Under the pieces are notes generated by a model. That model was not told the DNA's origin, did no database searches, and worked only from the letters and a program-made list of their open reading frames with translations. Below, one piece after another: positions 7,762 through 13,413 of a DNA stretch of 13,462 nucleotides. A program made the translations under genes and the position numbers. Numbering within the stretch: position 1 is the first letter of the stretch; every line of letters begins with the position of its first letter. Source of the DNA: Methanobrevibacter_A sp964431035 (GTDB lineage: Archaea; Methanobacteriota; Methanobacteria; Methanobacteriales; Methanobacteriaceae). The stretch covers positions 1 through 13,462 of the forward strand of contig CAYSIF010000043.1 of NCBI GenBank assembly GCA_964431035.1. The letters are read 5' to 3'.

Positions 7762-7965
7762 TTAATCCCCCTTTTCTAAAGTAATTGCTTGGTCTGGACA
7801 TGATAGTTCGCATAATCCACACTCTGTACATGCTTCTATATTTTTTGGGAAAGGTAAAAATACTTCTTTGTCATTTTTATCTTTAGATTTTTCAAAAACA
7901 TTTTTAGGACATGTAGCTATGCAAATATCGCATCCTTTACATAGATTTGAATTTACAAAAATCAT
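7762..7965 (-). CDS. korD: 2-oxoglutarate:ferredoxin oxidoreductase, delta (2x[4Fe-4S] ferredoxin) subunit
   Basis: KorD is the small ferredoxin-like subunit that passes electrons between external ferredoxin and the KorAB catalytic core. In 67 residues it holds two complete CX2CX2CX3CP motifs, Cys9/12/15/19 and Cys46/49/52/56, ligating two [4Fe-4S] clusters. Between them is a charged loop (residues 25-36, KSKDKNDKEVFL). It is the first gene of the operon. GATGAT lies a few bases before its ATG, and a strong TATA element lies 32 nt upstream. Confidence 0.93.
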   Translation of the reverse strand: MIFVNSNLCKGCDICIATCPKNVFEKSKDKNDKEVFLPFPKNIEACTECGLCELSCPDQAITLEKGD

Positions 7966-7996
7966 AAAATCATCTTTTTTATAATAACGAATTAAT

Positions 7997-8012
7997 TATA
8001 TAAATTTTCAAA
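7997..8012 (-). promoter_or_regulatory. TATA box / BRE of the kor-sucC operon
   Basis: On the minus strand the sequence reads TTTGAAAATTTATATA: a full archaeal box A (TTTATATA, complement of 7997-8004) preceded by a purine-rich BRE-like GAAAAT. Transcription would start about 24 nt downstream, near 7973-7976, leaving a leader of roughly 10 nt that includes the GATGAT ribosome site. The rest of the 7966-8140 gap is A/T-rich, with no other signal I can support and no obvious T-run terminator for the upstream ATPase gene. Confidence 0.6.
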
Positions 8013-8140
8013 TATGATGAAATGATATAATTAAATAATATAGTATAATATTATATTTTGTTTTAATAATTTATAAAGATTTTAAAGACTGTTTTTGTTA
8101 GATTTAATTTTCATTATATAATATTGTTTAAATGCTTATT

Positions 8141-9304
8141 TTATTGTGGATATTGTCCTTCTGTTTCTTTTTTATATTTTAACCATGTTTTTAGCATTTC
8201 ATCATTTAGTGAGTAATTTTTATTTAAGTATTTTATTATTCCTTTATTGCTTAGTGAGTCTAAATATTTTAGTATTGTTGTTTTTGATAGGTTTGATTGT
8301 GATTGAATCTCTTTTAGTGATAGTGAATTATTTTCTACTAAGGATATAATAATACTTTTTTCAGATGAATTTAAATTACCCCAAACATATAACCACATTA
8401 TGACTATTTGGTCCATTTGCATGAAGAAAGTTTCTTTAATTTTATTTTCATCATAAGTTATACCACTATCTAATATATTGCAAAATGTATTAATATATGC
8501 AGGTATGCCTTTAGTACATTTGTAAAATCTATCAAAACCGTCATTTGTGAATTTTATATTGCTTGCTTTATCGTTTATATAGTTTAATGTTTCTTCTTTT
8601 GAAAATGAATCAATATCAAATTGTATCATTCGCCCCCCGAATGCTCCAGTTTGCCCATTAATCATTTCAATTACATCTGCAGTTTTTGATACTGATCCTG
8701 TAAATATGTAACAAACATTTTTTTGGTCTTGTATAAAACTTCTAAATAGCCAAAAAAATGCTTCTGAATTATTAACATATTTTATTTGTTGGAATTCATC
8801 AATGACAACTATAACTCCATTTATATTTTCACTTGAGTCTACAATCTTTTGAGGCAAGTCTAGTACAAATTCGCTTAATTTAGAGTAGTTATCTTTTATT
8901 TTTGGGATCGGAATATCAAATATTGTTCTGTCCTTTGTAATATCATAATTTTTTAATTTTAAATCAGATATTAAATTTTTAATTTTGTTTAATAGATTTT
9001 TTTCATTTATTTTTAGTTTAAATTGGTTTAATATTTCTTTTAGTATTGCTTCTTCAGTTATGTTTCCTCCTTCTTTTCCATATATTTGGGATATATCTAT
9101 ATAAATTGTGATTATGTCTTTTTTTTGGTCATGAAGTATTTTTTTTAAGAGGAATGTTTTTCCAACTCCCCTTTTACCAGTTATTAATAGTTGGCACGGT
9201 AAATCTTCATATATACTGTTTATTTGTCGTGATATTTTTTTAATATCTGATTTTCTATTGTAAAAATATTTATCTATATCTTTTGGAACTGTTAGAGGCA
9301 TCAT
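8141..9304 (-). CDS. Archaeal AAA/STAND-type ATPase with C-terminal winged helix, function unknown
   Basis: The 387-residue protein resembles the 'archaeal ATPase' family (PF01637-like, from memory) often multiplied in methanogen genomes. Seen in order are an N-terminal FYNRKSDIKKI box typical of these ATPases (14-24), Walker A GKRGVGKT (43-50), Walker B VIVVIDE (164-170) followed by FQQ, the sensor-1 strand YIFTGS (199-204), a lid helical region with GIPAY (266-270), and a C-terminal winged helix-turn-helix (about 312-365, LSLKEIQSQSNLSKTTILKY) ending in the family's LKTWLKYK. No signal peptide or membrane helix is present. It is a single gene between two conserved operons and has no partner nuclease or toxin beside it. 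The ATG is weakly preceded by TGAT; Met2 could equally start. Its role may be regulatory or stress-related, but nothing here proves it. Confidence 0.8.
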   Translation of the reverse strand: MMPLTVPKDIDKYFYNRKSDIKKISRQINSIYEDLPCQLLITGKRGVGKTFLLKKILHDQKKDIITIYIDISQIYGKEGGNITEEAILKEILNQFKLKINEKNLLNKIKNLISDLKLKNYDITKDRTIFDIPIPKIKDNYSKLSEFVLDLPQKIVDSSENINGVIVVIDEFQQIKYVNNSEAFFWLFRSFIQDQKNVCYIFTGSVSKTADVIEMINGQTGAFGGRMIQFDIDSFSKEETLNYINDKASNIKFTNDGFDRFYKCTKGIPAYINTFCNILDSGITYDENKIKETFFMQMDQIVIMWLYVWGNLNSSEKSIIISLVENNSLSLKEIQSQSNLSKTTILKYLDSLSNKGIIKYLNKNYSLNDEMLKTWLKYKKETEGQYPQ

Positions 9305-9336
9305 TTTTTATCATTTTTAAAATTTTAATTATTAAA

Positions 9337-9372
9337 TTATATAATTATATTATATTAGTTTTAGTATATAAG
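9337..9372 (-). promoter_or_regulatory. Candidate promoter(s) of the ATPase gene
   Basis: Two TATA-like elements are seen on the minus strand. CTTATATAC (complement of 9364-9372) directly follows the palindrome at 9374-9387 and would give a leader of about 35-40 nt. AATTATATAAT (around 9337-9347) would give a leader of about 10 nt, as at the kor promoter. I cannot decide between them. Confidence 0.4.
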
Positions 9373-9373
9373 T

Positions 9374-9387
9374 TTGGACTAGTCCAA
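9374..9387. promoter_or_regulatory. 14-bp perfect palindrome, putative operator
   Basis: TTGGACTAGTCCAA is a perfect palindrome, G/C-richer than its surroundings. It sits immediately upstream of the TATATA element of the ATPase gene, where the BRE would be. Its right half begins the first 44-bp repeat. A dimeric regulator binding here could block TFB/TBP access; this is inference. Confidence 0.55.
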
Positions 9388-9421
9388 CAAAATAGACCAA
9401 GTCCAAATAAATTTAAAAAAA
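9378..9421. repeat. 44-bp direct repeat, copy 1
   Basis: The 44 bases are identical to 9442-9485, a shift of 64 bp. The unit starts actagtccaac, contains the near-palindrome agaccaagtcc (9394-9404), and ends in taaatttaaaaaaa. On the minus strand the end of the unit reads as a T7 run, so each copy also carries a possible terminator for mptD. Confidence 0.9.
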
Positions 9422-9441
9422 TGAAAATACTAAAAAAATGA

Positions 9442-9485
9442 ACTAGTCCAACAAAATAGACCAAGTCCAAATAAATTTAAAAAAA
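9442..9485. repeat. 44-bp direct repeat, copy 2
   Basis: This is the second perfect copy, separated from the first by a 20-bp A-rich spacer (9422-9441). Here the base pair before actagtcc is GA instead of GG, so the leading palindrome is imperfect (gaactagtcc). The agaccaagtcc element recurs at 9458-9468. Confidence 0.9.
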
Positions 9486-9487
9486 AT
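9479..9487 (-). terminator. T8 run downstream of mptD
   Basis: The complement of 9479-9486 is TTTTTTTT, 14 nt after the mptD stop on the minus strand. It is a plausible oligo-T terminator of the pssA-sortase-mptD unit; the T7 of repeat copy 1 could back it up. Confidence 0.4.
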
Positions 9488-9500
9488 AGTTTATATTTTT

Positions 9501-9878
9501 TTATTCTTCTATAATATCTTCAACATACATTAATGGGTAGTTGAGTTCTTCTATGAATTCTATTCTTATTATTGCTGTTGTGTTTTCTATTTTTGAGTGT
9601 ACTTTAACGTCTAACATGTCTCCTGTTAGTCCTGTGTATTCGAATTCTGTCATTGCTTCGTCTATTTTTGAGAAGTCTATGTTTATGTCTATTTTTTCTA
9701 TTGCTGGTTGTAGTTCTAGTGATTCTTTTATGCTTGTTTCTAGGCTTTTTGCTGTTTTTTTGTTTATGGGTGTTCCTATGAATTGGTGGAATAGTGCTCC
9801 CATTGTTATTGCGCCTTCGAATATTGCTCTTTCACGTTTTGTTATGTTGTTGAAGTATTTTTTGTTTACATCTATCAT
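9501..9878 (-). CDS. mptD: 7,8-dihydroneopterin aldolase, archaeal MptD family
   Basis: MptD-type aldolases cleave 7,8-dihydroneopterin to 6-hydroxymethyl-7,8-dihydropterin and glycolaldehyde on the way to tetrahydromethanopterin. The 125-residue protein has the family's N-terminal block TKRERAIFEGAITMGALFHQFIGTP (residues 13-37, here quoted only as KRERAIFEG...LFHQF) and a C-terminal ELNYPLMYVEDI. I recognise these from the small archaeal PF04038 family, which is unrelated to bacterial FolB. Length fits (about 115-125). A GTGAT four bases before the ATG supports the start at 9878. It is the last gene of the cluster, 25 bp after the sortase stop; the link to lipid and sortase genes is probably just co-transcription. 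Assignment rests on motif memory. Confidence 0.8.
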   Translation of the reverse strand: MIDVNKKYFNNITKRERAIFEGAITMGALFHQFIGTPINKKTAKSLETSIKESLELQPAIEKIDINIDFSKIDEAMTEFEYTGLTGDMLDVKVHSKIENTTAIIRIEFIEELNYPLMYVEDIIEE

Positions 9879-9903
9879 TTTATCACGGCTTTTTTATTTT
9901 TTT

Positions 9904-10629
9904 TTAGAAGTTGTAGAAGCTGTTTAGCCATCCTAGTTTGTCTGCTAGGTATTGTGAGTCTATTGGGAAGAAGTTTATATAGATTAGTATTATTGTTATT
10001 ATTAGTATTGTTATTAGTATTATTGTTCTTTCTTCTTTTGGGTAGAGGTATGTTATTATTAGTCCTAGTGCTAGGAATGCTATTGTTATTATTATTCCAT
10101 AGTCTTTTTGTGGGTTTTCGTGTATTATGTTGTTGTTTAGTTCTGTGGTGTTGATTAGGTCTGCTGTTACTATTAGTCTTTGGCTTGTTGATCCTATTGG
10201 GTGGCAGGTTATTAGGTTTATTTTTTGTGTTTCATTGGATATGTTTAGTGTTGTGTATTGTGATACTATTTGTGTTGAGTTTACTTTGTAGTTTAGTTGT
10301 CCTATTCCTGGCCAGTTTAGTGTTATTGTGTCTCCAGGGTTTAGTTCGTTTAGTCTTAGGAATGCTGATCCTTGTAGTGTTCTGTGTCCGTATATGTTTA
10401 TTTCTCCTTTTTGTGGGTTATTTGAGTTTGGTTCTATGTATACTCCTTGGCTTAGTGATTGGTTGTTTATTTTTTCTTGTACGTTTATTTTTGGTATTTT
10501 TATTACAGGATAGTCTATGTTTTCTTCATTTATTGTTTTAGATGCGAAGTATGTTACTTCTGTGAATGTGTACAGTCCTATTATTATTAGAGCTACTATT
10601 ACTAGAATTGTTTTGATTGTTATTTTCAT
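9904..10629 (-). CDS. Sortase family transpeptidase, membrane-anchored, with C-terminal membrane helices
   Basis: Sortases cleave a sorting signal on exported proteins and transfer them to an acceptor at the cell surface. In 241 residues one sees an N-terminal membrane helix (about 5-27), then a sortase core with VIKIPKINV (42-50), the catalytic His82 in IYGHRT, Cys142 in LITCHPIGS (the TLxTC motif) and Arg151 in SQRLIV. The spacing is like class D/E sortases. After the core come two further hydrophobic segments (about 178-197 and 201-221) and a short tail (GWLNSFYNF). The catalytic domain would lie outside the membrane, between the anchors. The start at 10629 follows pssA by 11 bp, with AGGAT upstream. 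No LPxTG-like substrate gene is in the window, so the target is unknown. Confidence 0.88.
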   Translation of the reverse strand: MKITIKTILVIVALIIIGLYTFTEVTYFASKTINEENIDYPVIKIPKINVQEKINNQSLSQGVYIEPNSNNPQKGEINIYGHRTLQGSAFLRLNELNPGDTITLNWPGIGQLNYKVNSTQIVSQYTTLNISNETQKINLITCHPIGSTSQRLIVTADLINTTELNNNIIHENPQKDYGIIITIAFLALGLIITYLYPKEERTIILITILIITIILIYINFFPIDSQYLADKLGWLNSFYNF

Positions 10630-10640
10630 TATTATTCTTT

Positions 10641-11318
10641 TTATCCTATTTTTTTGGGTATTATGTAGATTATTGTTAATATTAGAAGTAAGGTTGCTGG
10701 GAGATTTATATTATATATTATTATTTGGAAGGGTGTTAGTATTAGTAGTATTGCTATTATTATGATGATAGGAGTGTTGTTTAGTTTACTGTATGGTATT
10801 TTACTTATCATTAGTGTTGAGATTATTATTGTTATTATGTATGCGAGGTAAATGTTGAATAGTCCTGATATGTATAGTAATGCTAGTGCGAATGCTATTG
10901 TTGGTATTGGTACTCCTATAAATCCTTTTACTTTTGATTTCATTGAGTTGAATCTTGCTAGTCTTAATACTCCTGTCCATAGTATGTATGCTGATATTAT
11001 TAGTGTTATTATTTTTAGTGATGGGTTTATTTGGTTTGCTAGTTGGTATAGGAAAATACTTGGTGCTAATCCGAATGATATTGCATCAGATAAGGAGTCC
11101 ATGTTTTTTCCAAATTCTGAGTCGTTATCTTGTTTGAGTTTTCTTGCAACCCATCCATCGGTACAATCAAATATTATAGCTAATATTAAAAATAGTGATG
11201 CTAATGTGAAATTATTGTTTATTGATTGTATTACAGCTATGAAACCTGATAATAGGTTCAATGAGCTTACTATATCAGGTATTCTGAAATATTCTAATAT
11301 ACTTTCATTATTAGTCAT
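10641..11318 (-). CDS. pssA: CDP-archaeol/CDP-diacylglycerol-serine phosphotransferase (archaetidylserine synthase)
   Basis: This integral membrane enzyme would join serine to CDP-archaeol to give archaetidylserine, a main polar lipid in Methanobacteriales. The CDP-alcohol phosphotransferase signature D-x2-DG-x2-AR-x10-G-x3-D-x3-D is complete: Asp51, Asp54, Gly55, Ala58, Arg59, Gly70, Asp74 and Asp78. GFIGVPIPT (132-140) is the conserved block of the PssA subclass, which favours serine over inositol or glycerol phosphate as acceptor. About 7-8 hydrophobic segments fill its 225 residues. It is the first gene of the pssA-sortase-mptD cluster. There is no good ribosome site before the ATG; TTTATATTTA (complement of about 11393-11402) or TTTTTATAAAA nearer the gene could be the TATA box. 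The decarboxylase that would make archaetidylethanolamine is not adjacent. Confidence 0.88.
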   Translation of the reverse strand: MTNNESILEYFRIPDIVSSLNLLSGFIAVIQSINNNFTLASLFLILAIIFDCTDGWVARKLKQDNDSEFGKNMDSLSDAISFGLAPSIFLYQLANQINPSLKIITLIISAYILWTGVLRLARFNSMKSKVKGFIGVPIPTIAFALALLYISGLFNIYLAYIITIIISTLMISKIPYSKLNNTPIIIIIAILLILTPFQIIIYNINLPATLLLILTIIYIIPKKIG

Positions 11319-11657
11319 TATTTTATTATTTTTATTATCTTTTTATTTAAAATTATTAGATTTTTTTATAAAAATTTTGGCTTCTAATAGTAAATATAAA
11401 TAATAGTATTAAAATAAATATTTAGTAAATGTTAAACACTATAAACTCAATACTATGAAAGTCTATTAATTACCCATAAAACTGTTGAATATAGTGTGGA
11501 ATATTTAGTAATCAGCATATAATCCTACAGTTTTATATTAGAATTTTAAACAAGCATATTTCTACTAGTAACTTGCGTTTTTACATTCACAAAAAATAAA
11601 TTATAAAAAAAAATTTTTTTATAAAAAAAATAATTAATTGTTTAATGTGTTTTAAAG
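11319..11657. promoter_or_regulatory. 339-bp divergent intergenic region (pssA / mreB-partner gene)
   Basis: No long reading frame is present. The flanks are nearly pure A/T: poly-A/T with TATA-like elements at about 11366-11402 for pssA, and tttttttataaa at 11614-11625 for the plus-strand operon. A central block, about 11430-11580, is visibly less A/T-rich and contains two interlocking inverted repeats and a short minus-strand reading frame (11517-11452, 21 codons). A near-palindromic A9T7 tract lies at 11601-11624. Confidence 0.45.
11476..11536. repeat. 10-bp perfect inverted repeat with 41-nt loop
   Basis: ATAAAACTGT (11476-11485) is exactly complementary to ACAGTTTTAT (11527-11536). The loop contains TATAGTGT (11490-11497), which pairs perfectly with ACACTATA at 11435-11442, so the two helices interlock (pseudoknot or mutually exclusive). 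In DNA this AT-rich some such pairs are expected by chance; whether it is transcribed is unknown. Confidence 0.4.
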
Positions 11658-12287
11658 ATGATAGAAGATAGGATTCAGATGCTAAGACAGGCTGCACAAA
11701 GTCCTGATGGACATAGTGTAGATAAAATATGGTGTGTTATAGCAGGAAATGATAAATTAGTTAATGATATAACATATTATGCCATTGCGTCTAAGAAATC
11801 TATCCAAATAGTTTCTAGAGAGCATATTAAAATTGAGGAGAGTAAAATTACTAAGAAATTTGATTTTATTCTTTTAAAAGGTGAATATGATAAGATACAT
11901 GAAATATGCAGATTGTCTAAAACTGAAGGGAGTGCTTTTATTATTATCCCTCCAAGATATATTAGAGAGGAACCTAATTTAAGAGTATTAGTAGGTCCCG
12001 AGGATAATATTAAAAGGTTTGTTAATGAAGCGAATTATGCTACTATCCCGATTTCTATATTGTTAGATGATGAAACTATTGGTTTTATAGAAGCTGATTT
12101 GAAAACATCAAAAAGAATGCCGAAATTTATAAAAAATGTTCTCACACCAGTATTTAATGTGAGTGAAGTTGTATTACATATTATACTTATTTCAGTAGAA
12201 AATTATGAGAATAGTCCTGAAATTCATGATTTTGCTAAAAAGAATAATGTTTTTGATATAGATTTAAACGATATTATGGAGGAATGA
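11658..12287 (+). CDS. Hypothetical protein, translationally coupled to mreB
   Basis: I do not recognise this 209-residue family. It is predicted soluble: there is no signal peptide, and the only strongly hydrophobic stretch (169-179, SEVVLHIILIS) looks like a buried strand. The N-terminal half alternates strands and helices (DKIWCVIAGNDKLV, KSIQIVSREHI, FDFILLKGEYDKI, SAFIIIPPRYI) in a Rossmann-like pattern; no nucleotide-binding glycine motif is clear. The tail is acidic. Its last codons contain the GGAGGA ribosome site of mreB and the stop is 3 bp before the mreB GTG, so the two are made together and may work together. ATG 11658 has no clear ribosome site. ATG 11679 (Met8) is preceded by AGGAT at 5-nt spacing and may be the real start, unless the message is nearly leaderless. 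Confidence 0.75.
   Translation: MIEDRIQMLRQAAQSPDGHSVDKIWCVIAGNDKLVNDITYYAIASKKSIQIVSREHIKIEESKITKKFDFILLKGEYDKIHEICRLSKTEGSAFIIIPPRYIREEPNLRVLVGPEDNIKRFVNEANYATIPISILLDDETIGFIEADLKTSKRMPKFIKNVLTPVFNVSEVVLHIILISVENYENSPEIHDFAKKNNVFDIDLNDIMEE
12278..12283 (+). promoter_or_regulatory. Ribosome binding site that fixes the mreB GTG start
   Basis: GGAGGA lies within the final codons of the upstream gene, 7 nt before the GTG at 12291. It is one of the strongest Shine-Dalgarno sequences in the window. It supports a GTG start and translational coupling. Confidence 0.75.
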
Positions 12288-12290
12288 ACT

Positions 12291-13373
12291 GTGAGTATTT
12301 TTGATACCCCTGAAATTGAAGAAGAAAGAAACCCAATCCCACAACCAACAACTGTTAAAAATAGTTTAGGAATAGATTTAGGAACTTTGAATACAGTTAT
12401 AGCTAAACCAACTGGTGAAAAATTTGATTTATATCAAATTCCTTCTGTTGTAGCTGTTAAAAAAGATGATCCTACTGCTGTTTTAGCTGTTGGTGAAGAA
12501 GCTAAAAAAATGTTAGGAAGAACCCCTGAAGATATTACTGCTGTAAGACCTTTAAAGAAAGGTGTTATAGAAAATATTGCTCAAGCACAAGCATTATTAA
12601 TTGAAGCTATGGAAATTGGTATTAAAGAGGGTGAAAGTGTTGGTAGAATTGTTATTGGTATACCTGGAGACTCCTCAGAAGTTGAAAAGAATGCTGCTGA
12701 AGAAATAGGTAGAAAAGCTGGAGCAGAATATGTTCTTGTTATCAGTGAAGGATTAGCAGCAGCTATTGGTGCAGGATTACCTATAGCAGAACCTGAAGGA
12801 ACCATGGTTATTGATATTGGTGCAGGTTCAACTGACCTTGTTGTTATTTCTCTTGGAGGAATAAATGATATTGAAACCGTTCGTTGGGGTGGAGATGACA
12901 TAGATGCTCGTATCGTTGAATTAGTAGCTGAGAAATATAATGTAGCTATAAGTATACATGATGCAGAAGCTGCTAAAATTGAAGTTGGTATGGTTCACAG
13001 TAGTGCTGAAATGGAAAACTTAAGTAAAGAAGTTATTGGTAAAGCTATTGATACCAACAGACCTAAAAAAGCAGTTATTGATTCTATGTTAGTTGCAGAT
13101 GCTGCAGAACCAATAGTTCAAGAAATTATTGGTGGATTAAATCTAATATTAGAAAGATTACCTCCAGAATTAATGATGGGAATTTACACAAATACTGTTG
13201 CAGTTGGAGGATCCTCACGTTTAAGAGGAATAAAAGAAAGAATATTTGATGAAGTAGAAATACCTATCAAAGTATCTGATGATCCAATGACAGTTGTTGC
13301 TAAAGGAACTGCAATTGTCGCAGCAGAACCATTAGCTTTAGAACCAGAAGTACGTTTAAAAGCTATGAGATAA
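12291..13373 (+). CDS. mreB: MreB-like actin-family ATPase (rod-shape determining protein homologue)
   Basis: MreB homologues polymerise under the membrane and guide cell-wall growth in bacteria; methanogens with pseudomurein walls carry relatives, whose exact role is less known. In 360 residues the actin-fold signatures are present: phosphate-1 GIDLGTLNT (27-35), VGEEAKKMLGRTPEDI (67-82, strikingly MreB-like), connect-1 VIGIPGD (121-127), phosphate-2 VIDIGAGSTD (173-182), RWGGDDID (198-205) and the adenosine motif AVGGSSRLRGI (304-314), then DDPMTVVAKGTA (330-341). These fit MreB better than DnaK, which would be longer and have a substrate domain. The first 25 residues (acidic, proline-rich) are an extension before the usual MreB start. 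There is no N-terminal amphipathic helix obvious to the eye. Confidence 0.88.
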   Translation: MSIFDTPEIEEERNPIPQPTTVKNSLGIDLGTLNTVIAKPTGEKFDLYQIPSVVAVKKDDPTAVLAVGEEAKKMLGRTPEDITAVRPLKKGVIENIAQAQALLIEAMEIGIKEGESVGRIVIGIPGDSSEVEKNAAEEIGRKAGAEYVLVISEGLAAAIGAGLPIAEPEGTMVIDIGAGSTDLVVISLGGINDIETVRWGGDDIDARIVELVAEKYNVAISIHDAEAAKIEVGMVHSSAEMENLSKEVIGKAIDTNRPKKAVIDSMLVADAAEPIVQEIIGGLNLILERLPPELMMGIYTNTVAVGGSSRLRGIKERIFDEVEIPIKVSDDPMTVVAKGTAIVAAEPLALEPEVRLKAMR

Positions 13374-13378
13374 AAAAG

Positions 13379-13413
13379 AATTTTATCCTTTTTTTATCCT
13401 TTTTTCTTTTTTT
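13379..13413 (+). terminator. Oligo-T terminator region after mreB
   Basis: Successive T-runs (TTTT, T7, T6, T7) separated by ATCC or C begin 6 nt after the mreB stop, with two near-copies of tttttatcc. This is typical archaeal intrinsic termination. Beyond it, GAGGT (13414-13418) stands 6 nt before an ATG (13425) that stays open to the window end, so another short gene might begin there. Confidence 0.55.

Noticed and set aside
8141..9304. ATPase as part of a defence system (for example an AVAST-like or NTPase/nuclease pair)
   Set aside because: There is no effector domain, nuclease, protease or membrane module in the protein or in adjacent genes. The neighbours are central-metabolism and lipid/pterin genes.
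9378..9485. Short CRISPR array or attachment-site pair
   Set aside because: There are only two copies with a 20-bp A-rich spacer and no cas gene. They do not flank an insertion, integrase or tRNA, so an operator or terminator duplication is more likely.
12291..13373. DnaK/Hsp70-type chaperone
   Set aside because: The protein is 360 residues with no substrate-binding domain, and the EEAKKMLGRTPEDI and DDPMTVVAKGT blocks are characteristic of MreB.
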